From the NCBI GenBank assembly GCA_014381385.1, contig JACNLR010000214.1, positions 1 through 37,120 of the forward strand: a DNA stretch of 37,120 bases, read 5' to 3'. Source of the DNA: Planctomycetota bacterium. GTDB taxonomy: Bacteria > Planctomycetota > Phycisphaerae > Phycisphaerales > SM1A02. The translations under genes and the position numbers were made by a program. Below are positions 7,377 through 15,572 of the stretch, piece by piece. The notes beneath the pieces were generated by a model. It ran no database searches and had not been told where the DNA came from. It saw nothing but the letters and a program-made list of their open reading frames with translations. How positions within the stretch are numbered: the stretch's first letter is position 1; the number at the start of each line of letters is the position of its first letter.

Positions 7377-8438
7377 ATGACGTCAACTATGGATTACCTC
7401 GGTGCAAGCGCCGACAACCTACTTTCCTATAAAGCAAAAATCTCTTCGAAATTATTGCACCTTCCCGGAAGCGATTTTATCAATCGCACGTGGAAAAACA
7501 GTGATCGAAACCCACAGGTGTTGCGTAATCTTGCATCAATCTATAACCATGGCAGGCTTGGCGGCAGTGGGTATGTTTCGATTCTTCCAGTTGACCAAGG
7601 AATCGAACATTCAGCAGGTGCATCTTTTACACCAAATCCAGAATACTTTGACCCATCTAACATTTGTAAACTCGCAGTTGAAGGCGGTTGCAACGCAGTC
7701 GCTACGACGTTTGGCGTTCTTGGCACTGTTGCTCGTGACTACGCGCATAAAATTCCATTTATTGTAAAAATTAATCACAACGAACTTTTAACGAGCCCAA
7801 ACACTTTTGACCAAGTCATGTTTGGATCCGTTGAAGAGGCATGGAACTTAGGAGCAGCAGCGGTTGGCGCAACGATTTACTTTGGTTCCGAAGAATCAAG
7901 TAGGCAAATTCAAGAAGTTGCGCAAGCATTTGAGATGGCGCATCAACTTGGCATGGCCACTGTTCTTTGGTGCTACTTGCGAAATAGTGACTTCAAAGTA
8001 AACGGTACGGATTACCACGCATCCGCTGATTTGACTGGCCAAGCAAATCATTTAGGCGTCACGATACAGGCTGACATTATTAAGCAAAAATTAGCAACGA
8101 ATAACGGCGGGTACATTGCGATGAATGAAGGCGGAACTTCATTTGGCAAGTTCCACAAGGGTATGTACGAAGATCTTTGCAGCGATCACCCTATCGATTT
8201 GTGCCGTTACCAAGTGTTGAATTGCTACAGTGGTCGTTGCGGTTTGATTAACTCTGGCGGCGCTTCTGGCGAAAACGATTTCGCTCAAGCAGTTGAAACA
8301 GCTGTGATAAACAAACGTGCTGGCGGGTGCGGTTTAATTTCAGGTCGCAAGGCGTTCCAGCGACCGATGAAGGAAGGCGTGCAATTGCTTGGAGCAATCC
8401 AAGACGTTTTCCTTGACGACTCGATTACGATTGCTTGA
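7377..8438 (+). CDS. fbaB: Class I fructose-bisphosphate aldolase (DhnA/FbaB type)
   Basis: Cleaves fructose 1,6-bisphosphate to dihydroxyacetone phosphate and glyceraldehyde 3-phosphate through a lysine Schiff base, or the reverse in gluconeogenesis. The 353 residues fit the bacterial DhnA-type class I enzyme. Recognisable stretches are ILPVDQGIEHSAGASF near residue 75, IPFIVKINHNELL, GATIYFGSEES, MATVLWCYLRN, and the C-terminal GRKAFQRPMKEGVQLL. Start ATG has AGGAG 7-11 bases upstream. The promoter is covered by a palindrome, so expression is likely controlled. The gene is monocistronic: the next gene converges on it after 15 bases. Confidence 0.93.
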   Translation: MTSTMDYLGASADNLLSYKAKISSKLLHLPGSDFINRTWKNSDRNPQVLRNLASIYNHGRLGGSGYVSILPVDQGIEHSAGASFTPNPEYFDPSNICKLAVEGGCNAVATTFGVLGTVARDYAHKIPFIVKINHNELLTSPNTFDQVMFGSVEEAWNLGAAAVGATIYFGSEESSRQIQEVAQAFEMAHQLGMATVLWCYLRNSDFKVNGTDYHASADLTGQANHLGVTIQADIIKQKLATNNGGYIAMNEGGTSFGKFHKGMYEDLCSDHPIDLCRYQVLNCYSGRCGLINSGGASGENDFAQAVETAVINKRAGGCGLISGRKAFQRPMKEGVQLLGAIQDVFLDDSITIA

Positions 8439-8453
8439 GTTTACAAAAAGTAT

Positions 8454-10460
8454 TTAACTCGTTGCGATTTGACGAACAGGTTTGTGTACGCGTGATTCTT
8501 CCAAACGTCGTTGCGTTTCGACCACTGAAGTAAACTCTTCGCCAAAGCGAATGAGGCGTAAACTATTTGCAATAACAACAACGTAGCCCAAGGCATAGTA
8601 AAACGGTGTTACCCAAATGTTTATGTTGCCAGTTGCAGCAAGCGCAAGGCCAACAACAGCAAGCGCTAGCGAGGCTCCAATATTTTGCGCGATAATACTT
8701 TTTGTTTTGCGTGCGAGCGAAATCAAGAATGGGATATTTCGAAGGTCGTCATTCATCAACGCTACGCCTGCGGAGTTTGTAGCAATATCTGATCCACTAA
8801 GACCCATCGCAACACCTACATCAGCGCTTGCAAGAATTGGACCATCGTTAATGCCATCACCCACAACAAGCGTGCTGTGCCCTTTGTTGATGAGATACTT
8901 GAGTTCTTCGTGTTTTTCTTCTGGTAAACATTCAGCCTCAATTGCGTCAACACCAACTGCTTGTGCGACACGCTTGGCGACATCTAGCCTGTCACCGGTG
9001 AATATTGAAACGTGACGAACACCATGGCGCCGCATTTCCTCAACAGCTTCTGCGGCGTGTGGTCGTAATTTATCTTCAAGACCAACCGCTCCCAAATAGG
9101 TAGTGCCGCGCATGATGTGAACGCTCGACATTCCCTCAATTTTTTCAGAAACAATTTTGACTTGTGTAGAAATTGCGTTGTTTAAACTTTCAAGCCAAGC
9201 ACCGCGTCCTGCGTAAATGTCTCCGCCATTCGTGTGGGCTATAACACCGCGTCCATGCACCTCTTCGTATTTTTCAACGTTACTAGGCTTGATGTTCGCT
9301 TGGGATGCTGTTTCAAGAATTGATTTTGCAAGTGGGTGATTGGAATGCTGTTCTGCATCCGCAGCTGCTTGCAATAGCGCAGCTCCTTCAACGCCGTCTG
9401 CTGGTGCAAGGCGACCCACGGCAAATTTTCCTGTTGTGAGTGTGCCTGTTTTATCCATAATTACAGTGTCAACACCCGCAGATGCTTCAAGGGTTTGTGT
9501 GTGCTTAATCATGATGCCAAGTCGAGCAGCTGCAGCAAATGCAGCTACCATCGCAGTTGGATGTGCAATGAGAAGTCCACCAGGGCATGTAACAACGAGT
9601 ACAGTAATTGCTCGCACTGCAGCATCTGCACGAACTGCTTCGTCGCCACTTCGGCTTGTGAAGAACCAAACAACAGCAGCGACCATTACTACGATAGAGA
9701 AATAATACGAAGCTAGCTGTTCAATGAGCTCTTGTTTTTGCGTTCTAGTCGATTCGGCTTCACGGATGAGGGATTCTACTTTGCCGATTGTAGTTTCTGC
9801 TGCAACCGCGGTTACTTTTACGTCAATTTGCCCTGTGAGGTTTGTAGTGCCTGCGTACACCTCGGTGCCAACTTCAACTTCAATTGGCACGGCTTCACCT
9901 GTAAGTGATGCTTGGTTGATATCTGAATTGCCAGAAACAATTGTGCCGTCAACGGGCAAGTTTTCACCCGGACGAATGCGAACGATCATACCAATCGCAA
10001 TATCTTTCAGTGCAACCATTTTGTCAGAAGCACCATCAATAAGCCTTGCTTGTCCGGGAGTGAGGTCTACAAGATCTTTAATTGCTCGTTGCGCACCCCA
10101 AGCGGTACGGCTAAGAATCAGATTTGCCATCCAGAGGAAAAGAGCTAAAAATCCTGCAGCTAAATACATATCCGCAGACAACGCAGCAACTACCGCAAGA
10201 GACGCAAGCGAATCGCTTGCTGGTTTTCCTCTTTTGATTTCTTCCCAAGCACCACATAGGAGTGGAATAACAAGAATAATTGCACCTATCGCTGCTGGAA
10301 TTTGTGCGATTAACGTGTGTGAGCCAAGGAGGTGCCCAATCCAAGAAACAGCTAGAAGAACACCTCCGCCAAGGGCTACAAGGAGTCGGCGCTCGAGTTT
10401 GCGTGCGCCGTCCATTGCATTGGGTTGGTTGGATTGGTCGTTATTCACTGTTTCAGGCAT
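8454..10460 (-). CDS. P1B-type heavy-metal translocating ATPase with a CPG motif
   Basis: Integral inner-membrane pump moving a transition metal with ATP. At 668 residues it has the family core: N-terminal membrane helices from about residue 27, actuator motif TGEA at 187-190, the intramembrane Cys-Pro motif at 292-293, phosphorylated Asp336 in DKTGTLT, the nucleotide-domain HP motif in EQHSNHPLA, and GDGINDGP at the hinge. It has no N-terminal CxxC metal-binding domain. The intramembrane motif is CPG followed by GLLIAHPTA, instead of the common CPC, SPC, TPC or CPH, so metal specificity cannot be assigned. A GC-rich palindrome abuts its promoter, consistent with metal-responsive control. AAGGAAC serves as ribosome-binding site. 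No metallochaperone or sensor gene is adjacent. Confidence 0.9.
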   Translation of the reverse strand: MPETVNNDQSNQPNAMDGARKLERRLLVALGGGVLLAVSWIGHLLGSHTLIAQIPAAIGAIILVIPLLCGAWEEIKRGKPASDSLASLAVVAALSADMYLAAGFLALFLWMANLILSRTAWGAQRAIKDLVDLTPGQARLIDGASDKMVALKDIAIGMIVRIRPGENLPVDGTIVSGNSDINQASLTGEAVPIEVEVGTEVYAGTTNLTGQIDVKVTAVAAETTIGKVESLIREAESTRTQKQELIEQLASYYFSIVVMVAAVVWFFTSRSGDEAVRADAAVRAITVLVVTCPGGLLIAHPTAMVAAFAAAARLGIMIKHTQTLEASAGVDTVIMDKTGTLTTGKFAVGRLAPADGVEGAALLQAAADAEQHSNHPLAKSILETASQANIKPSNVEKYEEVHGRGVIAHTNGGDIYAGRGAWLESLNNAISTQVKIVSEKIEGMSSVHIMRGTTYLGAVGLEDKLRPHAAEAVEEMRRHGVRHVSIFTGDRLDVAKRVAQAVGVDAIEAECLPEEKHEELKYLINKGHSTLVVGDGINDGPILASADVGVAMGLSGSDIATNSAGVALMNDDLRNIPFLISLARKTKSIIAQNIGASLALAVVGLALAATGNINIWVTPFYYALGYVVVIANSLRLIRFGEEFTSVVETQRRLEESRVHKPVRQIATS

Positions 10461-10491
10461 AATAAAAGTGGTTCCTTGTAGATTCTTCCTT

Positions 10492-10513
10492 ACTATAGCC
10501 CCATTCTAGGGGC
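10492..10513 (-). promoter_or_regulatory. Promoter and palindromic operator of the metal ATPase
   Basis: On the minus strand TATAGT (10492-10497) is a good -10 element, giving a start near 10485 and a leader of about 25 bases with AAGGAAC before the ATG. Immediately upstream lies the palindrome GCCCC (10498-10502), a 6-base centre, GGGGC (10509-10513), which would sit between -35 and -10. No strong -35 hexamer is visible, as expected for activated or metal-controlled promoters. The same 116-base gap contains the gpsA leader on the other strand. Confidence 0.5.
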
Positions 10514-10576
10514 ATTGTTCGTGTAGGATTCTAGTAATCTTATGGGATATAAGCCCAACATGAAAGCAGGTAGGCC

Positions 10577-11578
10577 ATGACAAAAGTTGCAGTTATTGGA
10601 GATGGGCAAATGGGGTTAGTAATGGCTGATGCGCTCGTTGCAAGAGGCGTTGAAGTACGCCTATGGGGTCCGTTTCCTTCGCACATAGACGACCTAGCAG
10701 AGAGGCGAAATTCAGCACGGTTGCCAGATTTTATGTTGTCGGACGCGGTGCGAGTTACACCCAATGCCGACGAAGTATTTTCTGAAGTGGATGTTGCACT
10801 TAATGCTATTCCTACGCAGTTCATTCGCACCGTTTGGGGGGGGCTAGCACCATCGGTTCCATCCGGAATTCCAATTGCGTGTGTTGCAAAAGGTATTGAG
10901 GTTGGTACGACTTTGTTACCAACGCAAATTATTGAAGAAGTTATCGAGGACGGACACGCAACATGTGTATTGTCGGGACCAACGATTGCAACGGAATTAG
11001 TTCGAAGGCAACCTGCGGTAATGGTTTCTAGTTCGACAGATGATTCTGTAGCAAAGCAAGTTCAAGACTTATTCGATGTACCGTGGCTTCGTATTTATAC
11101 CCACGGTGATCCGCTTGGCGTAGAACTTGCGGGTGCGTTGAAGAATGTGATTGCAATTGCTGCAGGTATTTGTGACGGTATGGAATTAGGAGATAATGCA
11201 AAATCTGCGATGCTTTCTCGGGGACTTGCTGAAATATCACGGCTTGGTGTTTCCCTTGGTGCACAACTGGAAACGTTTTTTGGCATTGCTGGTGTCGGCG
11301 ACCTAGCTACGACATGCTTTAGCCCTCACGGAAGAAACCGAACGTGCGGTGAAAGACTTGGTAAAGGTGAAGATTTGCAAACCATCACTGAAACAATGGG
11401 CTCGGTTGTAGAGGGAGTTGCAACAACGAAGGCCGTCAACGCGCTTGCCAAAGAAAAGGGGGTGGATATGCCAATCGCTTCTGTCATGTATGAAGTTTTG
11501 TTTGAAAATTTACCAATTCAAGACGCAATCGGTTCACTGATGTCACGAGATTTGCGTGCAGAACAACTTCGGCACTGA
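10577..11578 (+). CDS. gpsA: NAD(P)-dependent glycerol-3-phosphate dehydrogenase
   Basis: Reduces dihydroxyacetone phosphate to sn-glycerol 3-phosphate, the backbone of membrane phospholipids. The Rossmann motif is GDGQMG near residues 8-13, where the family usually has GAGAWG. Later landmarks are CVAKGIE, the LSGPTIATEL block, LAGALKNVIAIAAGICDGMELGDNAKSAMLSRGLAEI containing the catalytic Lys, and GVGDLATTCFSPHGRNR. The 333 residues are normal. AGGTAGG lies a few bases upstream of the ATG. It diverges from the metal ATPase and converges on ptsH. A weak TATAAG at 10548-10553 might be its -10 element. Confidence 0.95.
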   Translation: MTKVAVIGDGQMGLVMADALVARGVEVRLWGPFPSHIDDLAERRNSARLPDFMLSDAVRVTPNADEVFSEVDVALNAIPTQFIRTVWGGLAPSVPSGIPIACVAKGIEVGTTLLPTQIIEEVIEDGHATCVLSGPTIATELVRRQPAVMVSSSTDDSVAKQVQDLFDVPWLRIYTHGDPLGVELAGALKNVIAIAAGICDGMELGDNAKSAMLSRGLAEISRLGVSLGAQLETFFGIAGVGDLATTCFSPHGRNRTCGERLGKGEDLQTITETMGSVVEGVATTKAVNALAKEKGVDMPIASVMYEVLFENLPIQDAIGSLMSRDLRAEQLRH

Positions 11579-11589
11579 TTTTTCATTTG

Positions 11590-11862
11590 CTATTCATTAA
11601 AACCTGAATCGACGAGCGCTGTAAGCTCGGCGATAGCATCGTCGGCATCGGAACCATCTGCATTGATGGTAAGCTCTGTTCCCTCGGTTGCTGCGAGCAT
11701 CATCAGTTGCATGATGGATTTAGCATCCACTTGTTCACTCTGCTGGTGTCCAACAGTTATGTTTGCAGCATACTTACCCGCCACTTTTGCAAATTCAGTT
11801 GCAGGTCTTGCGTGCATGCCAAGGCGGTTTTGAATTTTCACTTTTTTTGTTGCAGTAGCCAT
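11590..11862 (-). CDS. ptsH: HPr-family phosphocarrier protein
   Basis: Small cytoplasmic phosphocarrier of the phosphotransferase system. The 90 residues contain the active-site motif GMHARPA with His17, and DAKSIMQLMML with Ser49 at the place where HPr kinase acts in regulated HPr proteins. It follows ptsN by 73 bases on the same strand. In proteobacteria the ptsN neighbourhood carries the paralogue NPr, so this protein could serve a regulatory Ntr-type chain as well as, or instead of, sugar transport. No enzyme I gene is in the window. No clear ribosome-binding site is visible before the ATG. Confidence 0.92.
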   Translation of the reverse strand: MATATKKVKIQNRLGMHARPATEFAKVAGKYAANITVGHQQSEQVDAKSIMQLMMLAATEGTELTINADGSDADDAIAELTALVDSGFNE

Positions 11863-11929
11863 AACGGAGTTGGGGGTGATAGATTTGGCATTTCAAAGGA
11901 ATTGCCGTAAATGGACGTAGATTCGGAAA

Positions 11930-11945
11930 CGTTCGTTAGCGAACG
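11930..11945 (-). terminator. Possible weak attenuator between ptsN and ptsH
   Basis: CGTTCG and CGAACG form a 6-bp stem with a 4-base loop that contains the ptsN stop codon; on the minus strand it is followed by only three T residues. This could reduce read-through into ptsH but is too weak to call a full terminator. Confidence 0.25.
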
Positions 11946-12406
11946 GCGTTGTCAGTTTCAGTCAGCAGTGTTAGCACATCATCGGGTGAATTTGCTTGGC
12001 GTAAAAAGCGCCTGAAAGTGTCTTGACTGAGTGAACTGAAAATCGCCTCCATTGCATCGAGGTGATTTTCAGGTTGGTCTTCGGGGCTTAAAAGAAGGAC
12101 GATTGAGTACACAGGCTCACGGTCGAGTGCTTTAAAGTCGACACCATCCGCGCTATTGCCGATAGCAATACGCATCGTTTCGATGTCAGCGTGCTTGACG
12201 TGTGGGACGGCTACGCCGTGTCCAAAACCTGTAGAGCCCTTGTTCTCTCGTCTAATAATGGCTTTAGTGAAATCTTCACGTTGTGCCTCTGTAACACACC
12301 CAGACGCGACAAGTGAATCGACTAATTCAGTGATTACGCCATCGCGATTTTTTGCAATGAGTTCTGTAATGATTGCGTCTTTTACGACGATGTCCATCAG
12401 TTTCAT
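11936..12406 (-). CDS. ptsN: PTS EIIA (fructose/nitrogen-type) regulatory protein
   Basis: A 156-residue stand-alone PTS EIIA type 2 domain, the architecture of PtsN (EIIANtr), which receives phosphate from HPr/NPr and acts on regulators instead of a sugar permease. The phosphorylated His69 lies in GHGVAVPHVKH. STGFGHG, IAIGNSADGVDF and the C-terminal LLSPEDQPENHLDAM helix region fit the fold. The start codon overlaps the hpf stop as ATGA, indicating translational coupling. No EIIB or EIIC domain is nearby, which supports a regulatory role. Confidence 0.88.
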   Translation of the reverse strand: MKLMDIVVKDAIITELIAKNRDGVITELVDSLVASGCVTEAQREDFTKAIIRRENKGSTGFGHGVAVPHVKHADIETMRIAIGNSADGVDFKALDREPVYSIVLLLSPEDQPENHLDAMEAIFSSLSQDTFRRFLRQANSPDDVLTLLTETDNAVR

Positions 12407-12729
12407 TTTTCTTGCCCTCCAGTTGGAGTGTTGTGTTTTTTATGGTCTTGAAGTTTGTTTTTTAAGTCAGTTAACTGACGAACACTTTTATCCACGCAAC
12501 TATCCAACGCTGCGTAGAGATCTTCTTCATTGGCGTTTCCAATTATGTCGTCGTGGTGCTCAACGTCTGTAATTATCTCAACGCTAAAACCATGGGACGT
12601 TTTTTCGATCTTCACGTCAATTTGTTCGATTCTAGGATAAAAACGAGTGAGTTTTTCTGCCTTTGTTAGGGCGTATTCCTCAATTGTCGTAGTCATTTCA
12701 AGATGTTTGCTTGTTACATTGATTTGCAT
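12403..12729 (-). CDS. hpf: Short-type ribosome hibernation promoting factor
   Basis: Binds the 30S decoding region to inactivate ribosomes in slow growth. MQINVTSKHLEMTTTIEEYALTKAEKLTRF is the expected N-terminal beta-alpha unit, and YAALDSCVDKSVRQLTDLKNKLQDHK the C-terminal helix. The 108 residues correspond to the short HPF form without the dimerising C-terminal extension. AAGGAAG lies upstream of the ATG. It overlaps ptsN by 4 bases, the same order as in the rpoN-hpf-ptsN region of proteobacteria, but here DUF502 and not rpoN precedes it. Confidence 0.9.
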   Translation of the reverse strand: MQINVTSKHLEMTTTIEEYALTKAEKLTRFYPRIEQIDVKIEKTSHGFSVEIITDVEHHDDIIGNANEEDLYAALDSCVDKSVRQLTDLKNKLQDHKKHNTPTGGQEK

Positions 12730-12739
12730 TGATTCTTCC

Positions 12740-13597
12740 TTAATCCGATTCAGGATTGGTTTCGTCCATTTTAGCAGGTTCTGATCGAGGCAGACCAGTC
12801 AAGCTTTGATGATCTGGGACGAGTACGCCACCACTGACTGCGAATCGAATGGCCTCTTCTACGGTGATGGGCAAGTCAATAGTGTCTTTTTTCTGGACGG
12901 TGATGGTGTAGCCCGTGAATGGTGTTGGAGAACTCGGTATAAATACTGTGATTGAGTCTGGCAACTGACTTTCAATGGTGCTAAGTGAATTACCAGTCAT
13001 AAACCCAACGGACCAAATTCCCTTTCGAGGATATTCCACAGCAACAACTCTGCTGAATTTCGGTTTGTCGTCATCTGCAATGAGAAAATCAACAAGTTGT
13101 TTGATATACGGATATACCTTGCGGATAACGGGAACGGCGACCATAATTTTTTCAATCCGCCTGTACAGCGCACGTCCGATGAAACCGCCAACAAGTCGCC
13201 CACACATATATACGATGATTGCAGCGACTAAGAGACCAAGTGCATTCATCCAGGGGTGTTCGATCCACCAAGTATCTACAGAAGTGGCGAACAATTCGTG
13301 GGCTAATTCCTTGAGAGCGAGTTCGTCAGTTGAAGAAATATTTGCAGTTTCGGCTGCGTTCTTCAGAGTTTCAGGGGTTGGTCCCATCGAAAATGTATCT
13401 GCAAGGGAAGGAAAGTAATTTGGAATTTGAGTGAATCCCAACCGTATGCCACGGTTAATGGGCTCTGCGATGGCGGAATCGATAAATTGATACGCTTTTA
13501 CGATGAGCCAGAGAGTAAGAACGGAGGGGAGCAGCACAGCAAGCCCTCGTAAAAAAGGTCTTTTTGATTTTTTTGGTTTTGATTCGTTCTCGCTCAT
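12740..13597 (-). CDS. DUF502-family inner membrane protein
   Basis: Function unknown. The 285-residue protein has a basic N terminus, a hydrophobic segment near residues 17-35 (LAVLLPSVLTLWLIVKAY), a long external-looking loop, and a second hydrophobic segment around residues 120-140 (ALGLLVAAIIVYMCGRLVGG), followed by RIPVIRKVYPYIKQ-like VPVIRKVYPYIKQLVDF and FTGYTITVQKKD. These are features of the DUF502 family. Compared with typical members of about 200 residues, the loop between the two segments is longer. It lies 10 bases after purN, and a TATGAT ends 9 bases before its start, so an internal promoter is possible. Confidence 0.8.
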   Translation of the reverse strand: MSENESKPKKSKRPFLRGLAVLLPSVLTLWLIVKAYQFIDSAIAEPINRGIRLGFTQIPNYFPSLADTFSMGPTPETLKNAAETANISSTDELALKELAHELFATSVDTWWIEHPWMNALGLLVAAIIVYMCGRLVGGFIGRALYRRIEKIMVAVPVIRKVYPYIKQLVDFLIADDDKPKFSRVVAVEYPRKGIWSVGFMTGNSLSTIESQLPDSITVFIPSSPTPFTGYTITVQKKDTIDLPITVEEAIRFAVSGGVLVPDHQSLTGLPRSEPAKMDETNPESD

Positions 13598-13607
13598 TGT
13601 ACGTGCA

Positions 13608-14192
13608 TCATACCGTTACTTTCTTTGCGGCTTTTTTGATGGCTTCTGGGTATGCAAGGCACTCTAAAGCAAAAACTTTGGAAGCGAGAGTTTGGGGTGT
13701 ATCGTCGTCTGAGATGGTGCAGGTTTTTTGAATAAGCATTGGGCCATGGTCATACTCATCATCCACATAATGCACTGTGCATCCTGATTCGCAGTTTCCA
13801 CTCTTCATGACGGCTTCATGAACGTGTATACCAAACATGCCCTTGCCGCCAAAATCGGGAAGCAGGGAGGGGTGGATATTAAGTACTCGTCCTTGCATCC
13901 ATGATTCGATTGGTAGAAGCCGCAAGTACCCACAAAGCAAAATTAAATCTGGCTGCGTATCTTGTAGCCACGCTTGAATCTTCTCATCAATTATTTTATC
14001 GCTATCACCCTCTTGCTTTGCTACAGCAACTTCAATGTTACGGTCGGCGAGCCGGTCGATACCAGTAATGTCGTTCCGCGATGCAACTGCTAAAACTATT
14101 TCGGCGTCGAGTGTTCCATCTTCTATGCGGTCAAGCAAATTGAGAATCGTAGTGCCACCTCCACTAAATAGAACAGCAAGCCGTATGCTCAT
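13608..14192 (-). CDS. purN: Phosphoribosylglycinamide formyltransferase
   Basis: Third step of purine synthesis, transferring formyl from 10-formyltetrahydrofolate to glycinamide ribonucleotide. The substrate loop FSGGGTTILNLL is at the N terminus. Catalytic residues are visible as Asn105 and His107 in LNIHPSLLPDFGG and Asp148 in VDDEYDHGP, where most family members read VDEGVDTGP or similar. The 194 residues are normal. It overlaps the upstream thioesterase by 4 bases. No other purine gene is in the window. Confidence 0.9.
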   Translation of the reverse strand: MSIRLAVLFSGGGTTILNLLDRIEDGTLDAEIVLAVASRNDITGIDRLADRNIEVAVAKQEGDSDKIIDEKIQAWLQDTQPDLILLCGYLRLLPIESWMQGRVLNIHPSLLPDFGGKGMFGIHVHEAVMKSGNCESGCTVHYVDDEYDHGPMLIQKTCTISDDDTPQTLASKVFALECLAYPEAIKKAAKKVTV

Positions 14193-14584
14193 GCATTCTC
14201 GCCTTTCTTAAGAGTAGGGGGTGAATCGAACGGTATTGCTTTTCCGTTTGCATCAACACTAACCATCGTCATGCTTGCATTTGTGACAACGATTTTGTCG
14301 CCGGAATCGTAACGCTCGGCTTCGACTATGATTTTTATCTCGACAGAGGAACGGCCGGTTTTTATAGTTTTGGTTATAAACCGAACAACATCTCCAACAT
14401 ACACGGGCTCTGTAAAATCTACTCTGTCCATCGAAGCGGTAACCCACCGATGGACGCCATGGCGCCTCGCCTCTATAAATCCAGCTTGATCGATGTACGA
14501 CAAGATTATTCCACCAAATACAGTTCCGTAAATGTTCACATCTCGTGGCATCATAATGACGCTAAGTGCGGTAGTTGAGCTCAT
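14189..14584 (-). CDS. Hotdog-fold acyl-CoA thioesterase
   Basis: Hydrolyses acyl-CoA to free fatty acid and CoA. MMPRDVNIYGTVFGGIILSYIDQAGFIEARRH is the YciA/ACOT signature, with GTVFGG followed by the catalytic Asp of IDQAG. The WVTASMDRVDFTEPVYVGDVV and SVEIKIIVEAE strands complete a single hotdog domain of 131 residues. It is translationally coupled to purN through a 4-base overlap and follows the membrane-anchored protein gene after 7 bases. Chain-length preference cannot be read from the sequence. Confidence 0.85.
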   Translation of the reverse strand: MSSTTALSVIMMPRDVNIYGTVFGGIILSYIDQAGFIEARRHGVHRWVTASMDRVDFTEPVYVGDVVRFITKTIKTGRSSVEIKIIVEAERYDSGDKIVVTNASMTMVSVDANGKAIPFDSPPTLKKGENA

Positions 14585-14591
14585 ATGGGTA

Positions 14592-15572
14592 TCATCGTCC
14601 TTCTAGTAGCAGCCCGCAAGAGAAGAGAGACCACCATTTTGTTCTAGTTTCATCATTTTGGAGTAAGTTTTGAGGGATACGGTTTGCAATATCCGGAGCG
14701 AAGCGCATAGCAAGCACAACAGGGTGCTCTGGGTGTTCCCACTTATTTTCTTTTGCGGTTTCGATTACGACGGGAAAAAATTTATCCGCATGTGCAATCA
14801 TGCCAGCGAGGGCAATGTCTGGATTGACCGTTCCATCTTCCTGATGTAATGTTCGCCATGCGAGTTTGTAGTTGCTCTTATTGCAAATTTCCTGCATTGC
14901 CATAAGTTCATTCTGATTCGTGTCAATAGAAGATTTTGCTCTAATCAGCCCAGCAAGCAGGAGGGCTGCTTTTTTTCGTTCAAAATCTACATCGGTAGAC
15001 CAATGCGCAATCAAATCATGTATTTCTTCAAAGGTGCCGAATTTCTCGAGTGTAAGGACACCAAGGAGCACGCTTCCATCGCGGTCTCGTAAGGGTACCT
15101 GAATATGATCAGCAAAAGGCAAGGGTTCAGTTCGCCCCAAATACCACGACAAATGATTGATGGAAGTTGCGAGTTTAGAGTCGGCTGGAGATTTGAATGT
15201 GGTTTGAAATTGTGGTTTTGTTTCCCACCATTTTGCAGCTTCTAGCAATGCGGGTTCAATGTCAAGATTTTCTATTACGGAAAGGCGATGGTGTTTGGAT
15301 GCTGTTGCAATGAGTACATGCTGGGCTGCTACCGATGCTTCGTTGTCTTTTAGAAGCAACGGAGCAAGTAGTTCTACTGTAGTTTCGATTGATAAGCCTT
15401 TTGTCATTTCAATACCAGCGAGTTTGTCTGCGATGGCCGGTGACGTCAACAGGGATCGTATATGCGAAACACGTTGGTTTTTTGTTACAAAAACAACAAC
15501 GAGCACTGCAATTGCAATCGTACTCAAAAACGAAAGGAAAGACGAATGTTTCACAAAAGCAGTGTAGTGCAT
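14592..15572 (-). CDS. Membrane-anchored alpha-helical protein of unknown function
   Basis: I do not recognise the family. The 326 residues begin with a basic stretch and a single hydrophobic helix at about residues 12-30 (LSFLSTIAIAVLVVVFVTK), then a soluble, mostly helical domain rich in Leu/Ala pairs with HEAT-like spacing. The probable topology is N-terminal anchor with the bulk outside or in the cytoplasm. It begins at the base right after the stop codon of the DUF4159-type protein gene and precedes the thioesterase by 7 bases, so it is probably co-expressed with and may work with the former. Confidence 0.7.
   Translation of the reverse strand: MHYTAFVKHSSFLSFLSTIAIAVLVVVFVTKNQRVSHIRSLLTSPAIADKLAGIEMTKGLSIETTVELLAPLLLKDNEASVAAQHVLIATASKHHRLSVIENLDIEPALLEAAKWWETKPQFQTTFKSPADSKLATSINHLSWYLGRTEPLPFADHIQVPLRDRDGSVLLGVLTLEKFGTFEEIHDLIAHWSTDVDFERKKAALLLAGLIRAKSSIDTNQNELMAMQEICNKSNYKLAWRTLHQEDGTVNPDIALAGMIAHADKFFPVVIETAKENKWEHPEHPVVLAMRFAPDIANRIPQNLLQNDETRTKWWSLFSCGLLLEGR

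Noticed and set aside
8437..8460. GAGTT/AACTC stem between the convergent fbaB and ATPase genes
   Set aside because: Five pairs with a 14-base loop and no T run do not support a terminator.
10548..10553. TATAAG as the gpsA -10 element
   Set aside because: No acceptable -35 hexamer or TG extension is present; mentioned only as a weak possibility under gpsA.
13607..13612. TATGAT 9 bases before the DUF502 start as another leaderless promoter
   Set aside because: It overlaps the purN stop codon, and an A/T-rich hexamer there is easily chance; kept only as a note.
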